Below are positions 51,997-63,112 of a DNA stretch of 64,000 bases, in pieces. A program made the translations under genes and the position numbers. The notes beneath the pieces are model-generated. The model worked only from the letters and a program-made list of their open reading frames with translations. It was not told where the DNA came from and searched no databases. Location: NCBI GenBank assembly GCA_022113835.1, contig JAILWY010000023.1:4216001-4280000 (forward strand). Reading direction: 5' to 3'. This DNA is from Atopsyche davidsoni. Taxonomy: Eukaryota; Arthropoda; Insecta; Trichoptera; Hydrobiosidae. Within the stretch, counting starts at the first letter, position 1. The number at the start of each line of letters is the position of its first letter.

Positions 51997-52861
51997 ATCC
52001 CAGATCCTCGAAGAACTTGGATTTGTAGGGCACTTCATCGTAGAACTGTCCCACGTCCGGCTTGCCTGGCTTGGCTGTAGTAGGCTTCCGGGGGGCGTCT
52101 TGGGTAGTATTGACGCCAAAGCGTCCATCATCAATATTTTCATAATACGAAGGAAGAGGCTTGAACTGAACCTTTTTGTCACTTGAGGAACTGTTGAGTT
52201 TGCCGCTTTCGGACGATAGCGTTTCGTACGTGATGGGTTTTATTTCCGAACTCAACGCTTCGTTCGGATGAAACTTAACGGGTTTTATGCTTATCTTATT
52301 TATGGGCTTTTTGTTGCCCGTGGTTTCCGTTACAGTTTCAAACTTAACGCCATCGAAGCCATTTAATTGAATTGCATCTTCGTTGTCGTGATTAACGAAC
52401 TCGATGCTGGGTTTTTTTATTCCTGACTTAACGGGAGATTCTGGTCGCAGTTTAATGACGTGCGCTTTATCATTGTCTTCGTCGAAAGGCCGCCGATTCA
52501 CGCTGGTAATGTAATACTTCTTTCTGTGGGGATTGAAGCCATTTTGATTTGGGTATTGATTTTCATAATATTGCACGCGTTTATTATTTGTAACAGTACC
52601 TGACAGGGGAATAATAGGAGTTTTACTGACGAGAGTCCATCTGTCTCTATGCACGGGTCTCTGCACTAGATACTTTGCTTCGGCTTCTAAGTCTTCACTA
52701 GATTGTTTACTGTCCGATACATCGTCTTTGAATACAATTCTATCACATCTAACAGCAACAATAAACACCACAAAAACAACTATAACAGCGTGGAATCTCG
52801 ACAAGCGTGTCGTTTCATTTTTCCGCAATGTGACACTTGGTTTGAAACTTGCTACTGTCAT
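51997..52861 (-). CDS. candidate alternative first coding exon of the protease (isoform B)
   Basis: From ATG 52861 the frame encodes 288 residues plus one base and ends at the donor CTGGGAT|GTAAGT in phase 1. An in-frame TGA lies upstream (about 52900). The start is basic, then FHAVIVVFVVFIVAV (about residues 24-38) forms a signal peptide or anchor. The rest is secreted-type disordered sequence rich in Ser, Lys, Pro and Asp, with NETT, NSSS and NTT glycosylation motifs. Spliced to protease exon 2, the split codon is TTG, giving EDLG-LIPQSCRYKG and a 794-residue protein. That intron would be 26.8 kb. Phase agreement is suggestive, not proof; the exon could belong to a separate gene whose next exon I have missed. 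Confidence 0.6.
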
Positions 52862-53215
52862 AGTGAATAGAAGCTTCGATTTATGGCTAATCGACAATCA
52901 CGCAACGCAGCCAGGACCACAGACAATATTAATCGAATTTATATGATTTTATTCACTTTTGTTTTATTTTTTAAATTTCACTGTGAATTCACTGATTTTA
53001 TGGGATTGTTTAAAGGTCGTACTCCATGTTTGGTCGGGCTGGTGGCTGCCCCTCCTGGGAGGGGTGTGGGTGTCTCTGGTCTGCGGCCTGCGCTGGTGGC
53101 CTTTCTCTAGCGGCACGGGAAGTGGACTGATGATGTGACGGCGCCGCGGACCAGCTTGGACATTTCTCTCTTCAGTAGAGAGGGGAAGTCAGTAGTTGTG
53201 CCCAATTTTACATAC
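52862..53215 (-). promoter_or_regulatory. 5' leader and GC-rich candidate promoter of isoform B
   Basis: Immediately upstream of ATG 52861 (minus strand) is an AT-rich leader, then a GC-rich block at about 53015-53165 containing GGCGCCGCGG. This is the expected position for a TATA-less promoter. An AATCAGTGAAT near 53000 could act as an initiator. The transcription start is not resolvable from sequence. Confidence 0.35.
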
Positions 53216-53436
53216 GCACTGGCTGAAGTAACATATAAACAAGAAATGTGGTTTAAATATTTTTAAACTAATATTTATTTGAATTTTTTTTTATTTTAAT
53301 AATATAGTAAGTAGATTAAAATATTTATAAAACTACAAAATGTAAAAGCCCACTGAAGATTTAATATTTTTTTGTAATCAATTTACAAATATTAATCTTG
53401 TTGAGGGACAAGGTATTTGATTCGTGAAAATCCATT

Positions 53437-53669
53437 ATTATAATGATAAAAGTACCTTTGTATTTTGTCTTCACTTTGAGTTTATTAAAATTATTTGCAT
53501 CACTAGTTTCGACCCAATACACTGGGTCATCATCAAATGCATAACTAAACTATACAGTTTAGTTATGCATCTGATGATGACCCAGAGTATTGGGTCGAAA
53601 CTAGTAATGCAAATAATTTTAATAAACTCAAAGTGAAGACAAAATACAATGGTACTTTTATCATTATAT
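53437..53669. mobile_element. 233-bp foldback element with hammerhead-like tips
   Basis: Two arms of about 115 bp, nearly perfectly complementary, meet at CTAAACTATACAGTTTAG around 53551. Outer parts contain TTTTGTCTTCACTTTGAG and its inverse. Each arm ends inward in a hammerhead-like fold, the right on the plus strand and the left on the minus strand. There is no coding capacity. Confidence 0.85.
53566..53611 (+). ncRNA. hammerhead-ribozyme-like motif with minimal stem III
   Basis: In order: stem I strand TGCAT; CTGATGA (53571-53577); one extra T; stem II GACCCAG/TTGGGTC with loop AGTA; GAAA (53597-53600); a stem III of AC/GT with a two-base loop; GTA as the cleavage triplet; and ATGCA closing stem I. 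All invariant core bases are present. The extra U before stem II departs from the strict consensus, but the same insertion occurs in the other subfamily here. Hammerheads with diminished stem III are known from Penelope-like elements, where they act as dimers. The left-arm copy (53491-53536, minus) has TTGATGA and GTG, so it is probably weaker. Confidence 0.5.
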
Positions 53670-56600
53670 TACAAATATTATTTTAAAACAGTTTATATTT
53701 AATTTAAAAAAAAAAATGTTCTACTAAAAAAATCCTCTTTTCATAATATTAACACAGTTTGTTAAACGTTCACGTGTTACAATTTTTAATTGTATTTTTC
53801 GTTTGTCTGCATATGAAGAATAAATTGAATTTCTTGTAATGCTTTGGGGGGGGAGGATTTAGATTACAAATAAATTTCTACCTTTGATTGTAATGTATTT
53901 ATTAAACTATCATAAAATTTCTTATATGGATTAGAACTGACTGCGCCTTGACCTTGCTTCATACATTCTCTCGTGACGATTCGGAACTATTGGTCCATGA
54001 GCTTAAGAAAACACATTAAATACTTATATAAACTCTGCTGTGATACGACAATTATATCCAACATAACAGCTTGTAGTAGATGATGTAGCAGTTTACCAGT
54101 AAGGCATAATCTCAAATAGATTTAGCAGAGTCAATTAAAAAATATATATAATTTACCATAAACTTCACACGTAGTAAACAACCTCTTTAATGATTCGAAT
54201 GGATATTATTTGATCTCATGCGGCGTTTTTATTTAATATTTAATAATCAATTAATATTTAATAATTTTTTTTTTAAATTTGTAATTCAAATTTCAATCAT
54301 GGTTTACATTTTTTTAAAACTAAAAAATCAAGTCAAAAAGAGCATATGAAACGTTTAATCACATGTACGAGGTTTTTTATTCACACTTGCGTCCGGCACT
54401 CCGGTAGGTTTCCCGCGGCTGGCGCTCCATCAGCTGTTCCGACCGAAGAGTTCGCTTTCTTCTTGTAGCGAGACATTTCTATTTGAATACGAACAGGTTT
54501 CGTCGTCAGTCACCCGTCAGTGTGTCGCCCGGCGACTATGGAAACTGTCGTCGAAGGCACCCGCGGCCTCGTAAAGCACTGCACCTCCACGCCATCGATA
54601 TTCCCATGGCCACATTGCGTCCTAGACGAGTGCCAGCAATCAGGCATGGTTCAAAGAAGCGAAGCAGTCAACGAAGCTGCTACAATCGAAGCAGCGCTTT
54701 CATTGAACGAATGAAGCACTTTGAAATTTATAAGCCATAATAATATTTGTAAAATCTACTGTACAAGATTTAAACTAAAATTAACTTTATTGACCGTGTT
54801 CTGAAACCCTGGTTAAATTCAACACTGATTGCGTAGCAGTTAAATGCATCACACGGATTAAATAAAACGTTTATTTAATAATCGATCTAAAATTTAGTCA
54901 ATTTAATCGAATAAAACAAGTGTAAACAAATGTAACAAGATTTCTAAAAATTACTAATATTTTTTTTACTTGTAAATAAGCTTTACAGTTCTGAAATGGT
55001 AAAGACATGCATTTTTTCAACTTTCAAGTAAGTGATTAAATTAATTTTGCAATTTCTTTCTAGATAATTGGTTCCAGGAATCATCCTCAATAATGACGTT
55101 GGCGAATGATTTCAGCGTGTAGAAATACCAGTTCATCACGCCGCACACTTAACGATCACAATGTCATGATTTGTCTGTTAACATATACTCATGTCATTAC
55201 TGTTAGATTAGAACCTTTCGAATGTAAATTATACAAAAAGTTGCTTTGCGAATGCCGACACCGCAACACTTACACAATTAACTTCAAATGATAATGCTGG
55301 CAGAACGGAAGTTATTTAGTCGATTAGATTAAAGGTACGTATTTAAGAGGCCTGTTTAGAAATTTTTATTCCGATCAAACATAATTACATTTGATATATG
55401 CTCAATGTCGCGCGCTGTTTTAAAATAATGACAAGTCAGAGATAGATAAAAATTTGAAATGTAAATCCGGGTACTTGTTATCCAACAATTGGATGTAGCG
55501 TAACGTAAACGCTCACCGCGTAACCACCTGCAATCTGCTTTGCTGAAACTCAAACGATAAAGATTGGCTTATTTGGACATTAAAACCTGAATCATTGTAA
55601 ACCAGGTACTACGAGGATAACAACATCGCCTGAAAATGTCACGAACGCCAATAGGTTTTGTTCCGAAGTGACAATGAATCACGGCTATTGGACCACTCAT
55701 AATACTTCTGATAGACAGTTTTGTAAGGCGTACTTCGCTAGAGTGCTGTGTCCATAAAATCTAAGAAATACTTATTCTTATATTGACGGGGTCGCAACGT
55801 GAGGATAAGTTTTTACCTCCAAACGTAGATTTAGGTAGATTAAACTTATCATTGCTAATCTGACGCGCATTATATATAAGTGATTTTGGGAATACTCGCA
55901 AAGTGGACAATACTATGTATTTGGTAATTTTTAACCGCAATGTGGACGGTCCTTTTGATTTGAAGGATATGGAGTGACTCGTACTCTCGCGGTGGTTTTT
56001 TTAATGTTTTAGTGTATTAGTAATGAGTCACCAGTGGTGGCTGCACTGGTGACCCAGTAAATAGGTCTGTAAAATATGTTAACAGGCATCTATATATAAA
56101 TCTACACTTGAAAGCATTAGATGTTTAAAAAATAATATACCAGCTTAATCAAGTTACAAAAAATAAATAATAATAACATTATTATATGTACTGAAATTAA
56201 TACAATTTTTTTTTCAGTTTACACTACCAAATGACAAAGAAACTAATTGTAAATCATTATTTGGTTTACCACATTCTTCTACTTGAATTGCACAACACTT
56301 GTGAACTTATTTATATTATTATTAAATATCTTGAATAATGCTCAAAAGGATTTTAGTAAAAATCGTTTTTATAGACTCCTTCCTTTTTTACAGAGGATAT
56401 TTACCTTAGACTTGTCAATATCATTCCCGAATATAATTTAACCTTGTTTTTGTCGCTACAGTGGATAGAAAACCCAACACCTGGACGATTTTTAACAAGA
56501 ACCATTGTGTTTTTTTTTTATTTGAATTTAGCTGTGTACTGGTCGTTTTTATATTTTTTATACTTTTGTCTTTTTTCCATTCTTCTATATCATTTGTCTC

Positions 56601-58536
56601 TGCCTGATACTCGCATTTTATTCTTTTGTGTGGAGACTAAGATTTGTGAGTTATTTACTGGGAGAATGCACTGATTGATGACATTTCTATTTTGTCAGAT
56701 AGCGAAAGATGAGTATCAAACATAGTTCTTATAAAAAATATCACATAACAAATAGAGATTTATTTAAATATATATTTTATAGCTATTGACCGTGTCATCT
56801 AAGCATCGTTTCATAGTGCATTGGTAAACACGTGTATGAGATATTAGACATGCTGTTCAAGGTTTGTGTCAAGCTACGACTGCTTATTTTTTTCAGCAGA
56901 ATCGATAAATTGGTTCCGATAAATCGATTTTTTCAGATAAATTGGTTCCGAGCTCATAAATAGGAACATCCCTTCAAGAGTTGCTTCAATTAACAATAAA
57001 GTGAATTCCAAAGAAATAACAAGCCAAGCACAGCTGCTACTGCTTCTAAATGATTCAAAATACATGCTCGGCTACTTTTTTTTTCTTATGGCTTCCTACT
57101 TTTTCTGAGTACTCTAGTTTTAAGCTCCTCGCGCATATTATTTGAAAAAAAATTAAAAGTTTATTCAATATTTGTGTGAAACTCAAAAAATGGATCGATT
57201 TTGTTTTTGCATTGAATTTTAGGCTTCTCACCGCAAAGACAGTTTCTTATTGGAAATGAAATTAAGGCCAATTTGTATGTATAAGATCTCTCTTTTGTAT
57301 TATAATAAATCGATTGTTTTCTCTCATAAGAAGCTTCGGGCATTCAGCAGTTACCAGTGCTGCAGATAAGAAGACAACTCCGGAGAAATTGATAATCCAC
57401 CCGAGGGCGATCAGAATTATTAGTGATTGAAATCTCCTCGGGGACGTGGACATTCTGAACCGAAAGCATACAACAATAAATTATAGATTATTTTATCAAT
57501 GTACTGCTTATCAAATGAGTTTATTACTTCTCATCTTTATGTTAAGACCTACAAACATTTTGCGATAAACTGAAATGAAATACGGAGAAAATAAAACGTC
57601 TTTTAGACTAGGTCGCTTTTCATAAATACGAAAACCACTTTTTCTTTTTATTGACCAATTCCAAATAAAAAGTAACGTAATTTATTTGGTGTATTGAAAA
57701 TACAAGTATTTTCGATTATCTTCTACTCTCCCTTTTCAAATAACGCAAAAAATGCTGACATTGAAGTCCCCCACCCCGACTCGACCCAAGCACCTTCAGA
57801 GCGATTTCCATTCTTACCTGTACGGAACAACACACAAGTAATCATATTACGCCTTCTAGATCTATATATTCAAGCCTTTAAATACAATGACGTCATTGTA
57901 AAAAAATATTGTAGAAATTTTATTTTCAGCTCTAATATCAATTAGAAGGTACCTGTATAATTTTATTTTCACCAATGATTACTTGTACTTGCCATATGTA
58001 TTATTTTAATACAATATATTCTATTTGTGTTATGGCACATTTTTTTTGCATAAGTCAATTCAGTATAAGATCATTTTCATTATTTAGTACGGTTGGATAA
58101 TATATAACAACCCAGAGCGAACCGAAGCCTCATTGTATATTTTCTGAATGGGGCAGTAAAAATGCGTTTATCGCGATAATGGCGTATTATTTTAAAATTC
58201 AGACGTCGTAACATCCGAATTATATGGTGTTACCTCGTTAGTCCGGATCTTCCCGTATTATCGAACAGTGCAAAACACAAAGGTAGCCGAACATTCTGTT
58301 CCCACGAACCCGGGTTGGCAGTGACTCGATCACTTTCGCCGCCGCAGTCAAATTTCCAACGCGGCACGTTAACTGGGACACTGAGTTGGCGAGTCAGGCG
58401 ACTACAAGCAGATATTTTTTTAAAATTTTAACTACTAAATGTCATTTGTCTAAAAAAATTGCATCAAAATTTATAGGGAATCGATAGAAAAATGCTAAAA
58501 AAAAAAAAAACAAAACCCCCTTGTAAAATCTTTCAA
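53670..58536. other. non-genic stretch
   Basis: AT-rich DNA without recognised genes. The exceptions are the GC-rich block at 54370-54714 and a CRE palindrome at 57888-57895. Frames at 56444-56674 and 57694-57945 are hydrophobic or mixed and have no recognisable features. Confidence 0.5.
54370..54714 (+). other. GC-rich block with a small ORF in good start context
   Basis: A GC-richer stretch contains TCAGTCACCCGTCAGTGTG, then CGACTATGG at 54538. This opens a frame of 58 residues starting METVVEGTRGLVKHC and ending ALSLNE. The start context is good and the composition protein-like, but I recognise no family and see no splice partner. It could be a first exon, a small protein gene or chance. 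Confidence 0.25.
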
Positions 58537-59215
58537 TCTACTATAATAATAGCCATTGTGTGTGGGTAAGTGGGTGTGTGTGTATGTTTCATTTTTGGGT
58601 TCTCTATAGAATATCTTAAAAGATACAACGCTGATTTTTTGCACGCAAGTTCAGTGAGATTTTTCGCAGTTATGTGCCGAATTTCAAGACGATAGGATAA
58701 TATTTTCATTCATAAACTAATTAAATAAAACTATCAAATATGCTTTATGAACGAATTATATGATTCTGTTGTTCACAGCGAGAATTTCAAATTTAGAATT
58801 TTTACAAAAAAACAAAATATGATGCTTCTAAGAAATTTCCAGTTTATGTCAGCTTGACACAAGTACCAATTTTATTTTTTAGTTGCGTTAGAAATTATTA
58901 ATCACATCATTAATAACTTAAAATGCCTCCTAAAAAAATAACACCGTCTAAGCACAGCAAACGTAATTAAAAAAGAATAGCACAATTGAACGTGATAAAG
59001 ACTGCATCTAATAAATAACAGTGCAGTGAAAGTGATTTGTTGTTTGTGACACGAAATGTGATATTTCCTAGAATGGCTTTGCTTTCGAAATTAATATCCG
59101 ATTATTCAAAATATATGTGTACAAAATTGTTCATCTAATTGTCAGCCAAACATATGTTCAAACACTATTGCATTGTTAATTGAATACGTCATTTTATGAC
59201 GGGCTACATTTCTAG
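58537..59215 (+). mobile_element. Helitron, 679 bp, longest copy of the family
   Basis: It has the same start (TCTACTATAATAATAGCC), 3' hairpin and CTAG end as the 43320 and 45096 copies, again between A and T. About 420 bp of extra internal sequence (58735-59160) is absent from the short copies. It includes a decayed coding start, so this copy is closer to the coding progenitor. Confidence 0.85.
58923..59030 (+). pseudogene. decayed start of a Helitron protein
   Basis: ATG 58923 opens MPPKKITPSKHSKRN, then a stop, then KRIAQLNVIKTASNK and another stop. A basic MPPKK-type start is common in Helitron Rep/helicase proteins. Only this start remains. The identification rests on position inside a Helitron and a short motif. 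Confidence 0.4.
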
Positions 59216-59313
59216 TATATACATAAAATCAGGTCGAAATTTAAAAGTAATAAAAAAATTTTTTTTCTGAAACAAAAAAATATTTAATATATATAAGGTA
59301 AGAAATTCAATAT

Positions 59314-59542
59314 TTTTGACAGAGAGTACTTGGTGAAATTCCATTTTAATACTTTTGAGTAAAATACTCGAGTGATTTTCCACATGTTCGTTTTTATTTG
59401 TGACCGGTTTCGCCAACCTTTCACGTTGGCATTATCATTGACTCTGTTTGATAATGCCAACGTGAAAGGTTGGCGAAACCGGTCACAAATAAAAACGAAC
59501 ATGTGGAAAATCACTCAAGTATTTTACTCAAAAATATTAAAA
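59314..59542. mobile_element. foldback element with two hammerhead-like tips
   Basis: The left arm (59342-59436) and right arm (59448-59542) are complementary over about 95 bp with few mismatches, meeting at TTGACTCTGTT. The left side extends outward to GACAGAGAGTACTTGGTG. Each arm carries the GCCAACGTGAAAGGTTGGC stem-loop followed by GAAACCGGTCAC. Relatives are at 39439, 45508 and in the 35-kb duplication. Confidence 0.85.
59448..59484 (+). ncRNA. variant hammerhead-like motif (UUGAUAA core)
   Basis: TTGATAA, one extra T, stem II GCCAAC/GTTGGC with loop GTGAAAG, GAAA, then a near-absent stem III (C-CG-G) and the cleavage triplet GTC. Compared with CUGAUGA, positions 3 and 8 are U and A rather than C and G. 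In hammerhead structures these two bases pair, so the double change could keep the pair. Stem I is very short (TGT/ACA). Activity is uncertain. Confidence 0.38.
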
Positions 59543-59984
59543 TATATATAAGGTAATTATATTAAATGTAACACCATGACCGTGACGTGATTGAGAACAT
59601 GTAAAAAAGTAGGGGTTTTTTTTTTTCTAAAACTTGACTACAAAGATTTAATGTTTTCATCACATACAGGTTTTGATATTATTTTTGATAAAATTAAATA
59701 AAAAAAAGAAACTAAGAGGAGTAAAGCTACGTAATAATTTTTAAAATATAGTTTGTTTATTTAGTTGCAGTAACCTTTTTTGTTTTTTATTCGACATCGA
59801 AAAAATCTTCAGAAACTCAATTTGATAAAATAAGAGTATTATTTATTTGGATAAAAATATACCTGTTTATAATAAACTCAATTAATATTATTTTTGTTCA
59901 ACAGGTTTGAATGTTGCAGTGATATCATATACATTTTTTGTGGTAGTTTTTAAATTATCCTCTAATTCTATTGTGCACTAATAT

Positions 59985-60085
59985 CTAAGTTGCCCATTGT
60001 CTGTCCACCACAGGACGAAGGCCTTCCCAAGGCGTCATCGCCCATGTCTTTTTTGGCAGACCGCCTTCGCATTGTTTTAGCAAAC
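59985..60085. repeat. fragment of a dispersed insect repeat
   Basis: GTCTGTCCACCACAGGACG followed by AAGGCCTTCCCAAGGCG resembles the 'CCACTGCTGGAC.AAGGCCTC.CCCAAG' phrase often seen near 3' ends of insect non-LTR elements. No open frame accompanies it. Identification is from memory of the pattern only. Confidence 0.35.
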
Positions 60086-63036
60086 TTTCAAATCTCGCCC
60101 GTTCACCGGTAGCGTGCCGCGACTTCAGCGACAAAACAAGCCTGTTTGGGCAACAAACACACTGAGAAAACTCACAACCTGAATAACAAACCGAATAGTT
60201 AGTTAAATATGCTTGTTAACCATTACCATCGGATCTGTGTGATTGCGCTATAATTCAAGTTCATAGTTACACATTAATTAAACATTTTCATTAAGTAACC
60301 TTCCGCTCTCCCCATTCTGTTGCTTGTGTATGGCTGCTATTCTGCACCCTGAGCATGTGTAAAGGATCGGTAATGGAGTAGTGGACTTGGAATGATTGTG
60401 AAGGAATGTGGTCTGGAAGTACTTTGTCGAAGTGGGGGAACTCCTGCTATTGTTTATGCAGCCTGCTGCAAAAGGAGTATCAGATCTTAACGCCAGAGCT
60501 TTGTAAGGAAAATATTATATAATAATGATATAGGGCAGCAGCAATCGCAGTATCACAGTAATTTGGGCTTGCATAAAATGAATTGATTTTCAAGTTTATG
60601 GCTAAACTTCCTGTTAGCATTTTCATGTCAGATAATTACCACTTGATACTGCGTTAAACGACAGTGAATAAGCAATATAAGTTGTTATTTTTAAAAACCT
60701 TTTATTTGCCAATAAATCAGCAAGACGTGCCAAGTGACTTCACATTACTAAAACAAATATGACACATCTCGCCTTGTTGCTCTCTCACTGCCTCGAGACG
60801 GCCTCTTGTCTGTAATTTCACTTTTTGTGTTGAAACATCAGACATCCGTTTCAGGCGTCCACAGTCCTCAGCCATCCAAATTATAATAACACTATTGATA
60901 AGGACGGGTTGATTTTGCTTGTTTTGTTATTAAAATTAATATTAAACTACTCAATCGAAATATACAAAGAGCGTCGATGTTTCATTGTGTTTTGCCTGAA
61001 ACTACGGCTGTAGCGGTTTAAATTAGTTTACGTTAATATCAAGTTAAGAAAGTTTTGAATGTCACAGTATCACTGACAACAAAGACGAGATCGATTGTGA
61101 TTCCCAATGCATTTAATAATTTTGAGGGTTCCCGATTCTAAAATAAAAATCTCAAAACGAAAAATCATGAGAGTCAATATCGAATATTTTATATTTACTG
61201 TACACATTGAATTGTTTACGTTATTGCATAGGAAAAATAATTTTAAATCAATTCATAATCATTAATTTAAAAAAATATAATAAAATAATAAATGCTCAAT
61301 ATTTTTCAAAGATTTTAAATATTCAATACAGTTCATGAATATGTTAAGTGAAAATCGTAATAAATCCCTTGTAAAACAATAACAAATAATACTTACAAGT
61401 AATTTAATGTTATTAGATGCTTTTAATTTATTGCGGTAATTTATTGTTGCTTTTTCAAGGTGTCTCATAGATGGCACTTTTTAAAAATAATTTATTAATA
61501 AATATGCCTTGACAAGTATTTTTTAAAAAATAAAGGAAATATTTGTTAATTTCACATATTTTAAAAAGTGAATGTTTAATCTGCTAATTTATGGTGATAT
61601 TTATAATTGTAATATTTGTTATTTTTTTTGTTGTTGTAAAAAATAAAGTTATTATAGCTACTTGAAAATAGAAAAAATAAAATAATCGTTAATTTAAATA
61701 TATATTTTTATTAATGTGTATAACTTACATTGCAATAGTTAATTAGTAAAAATAGTATCTGGCAGTAAGTTTTAACGTAAATGATATAATAACACACAAC
61801 AAAAAGAAACCCTTGGGAAAATATGGTTTTGAGTAAAACATAAATAGAAAGAATGTTATAAAAACTAAAAACATTGCAAACTGTGACGAGATGACACTGT
61901 GTCATCCATACCTTAAAAATAATAAAAAACAATTAAATCTTTTTATATTTGTAAATGCAGATACATTTTTTATGAGGACCAATATCAAGACAAGTACAAA
62001 ATCGATCAAACTAAAAAATAAATTCGAGATGATTGATATGAAAGTTGAAATTGATCCAAATAAAATCACACATAAAAAATAAGCATAGGAAATTAATTTA
62101 GTATAAAACTATTAATTAATTAAAAACTAAGTATCACTGGCTTATAATTTAAGAATAAATAAGTGAATGGAATTAAAAATGATAGTTTTTTAATCATTTA
62201 CAAATACATTTTGTAAAAACTTTCATTTTTCAATTGCACGACGTCATATTAATATATTTATTTAGAAAATCATTTTTAATGTCACTCACTTCAGAAAATT
62301 CTAAGGAATTCACATTTTATCAAAGGTTTCTATATATACAAAAACATGTCAGATTTACAAACAAATTTTTAAAATATTAATAAATTTAAACGATATAATA
62401 CTAGAGACTATATTACGCTCATTTTTACAAGAAATTTATCGTTTTACTCACTTGTTGAAGGCAAACTATTGAAAAATGCGCATTATGTATTGAATAAATA
62501 CTATATGGATTTAAATGAATTTGAGTAGTAATAATTTAGAAATTTATAATTCAAGTAAAATTTCCTTGTAATTTTTTTTAGTACAACACATGTTTTTGTA
62601 CAAACAAAAATCGTGGATGTTCAAGTAAAATCATCATATATTTTATGCAACTAGGTATATTATTTTAAAGCTATCTTAAGTTGGTTATATTGTTATTATA
62701 ATAAGAACAAAATTGCATTAAAAAATCTAGGTAGATATGTATTGTAAATATGATTGTCAAATCTAATGTTATGAACCTTCAATTTGTTTTAATATAAAGC
62801 TAGTAACAAAAAAATGTCAGTGTTAGTAATTTGTCCAAATTTTGTAGCAATGAAACTATTTTTAAGAAATTTTGCACTCACAGTTTTTTTATGTTTAATT
62901 GTACAAAAATTTTACCTCATGGTGTTTTATGGCTTTTTTTTTTATTGATAAAGGAACATGTCTTACATTTTGTAACTCTGACGATTATTTTGATTAAAAA
63001 GAAACATATAGCACATTATTTTAGTTCCTTTAGAAT
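60086..63036. other. non-genic stretch downstream of the right-edge gene
   Basis: Very AT-rich from 61.1 kb on. Nothing recognisable. Frames are short and hydrophobic, as expected from composition. Confidence 0.5.
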
Positions 63037-63042
63037 TTTATT
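63037..63042 (-). promoter_or_regulatory. polyadenylation signal candidate
   Basis: TTTATT on the plus strand is AATAAA on the minus strand, about 70 bases beyond the stop codon at 63113-63115. It could end the transcript of the right-edge gene. Confidence 0.45.
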
Positions 63043-63112
63043 TACTACGTTTATAAAAAAAAATCTCTTGTATTATCCTAGGTTTTAAATATTAAAGTAT
63101 GCTTGGAGCATC

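Noticed and set aside
56444..56674. 76-aa hydrophobic frame that could be a membrane peptide
   Set aside because: Phe/Leu/Ile/Tyr-rich translation is what T-rich DNA gives. There is no start context, homology or conserved motif.
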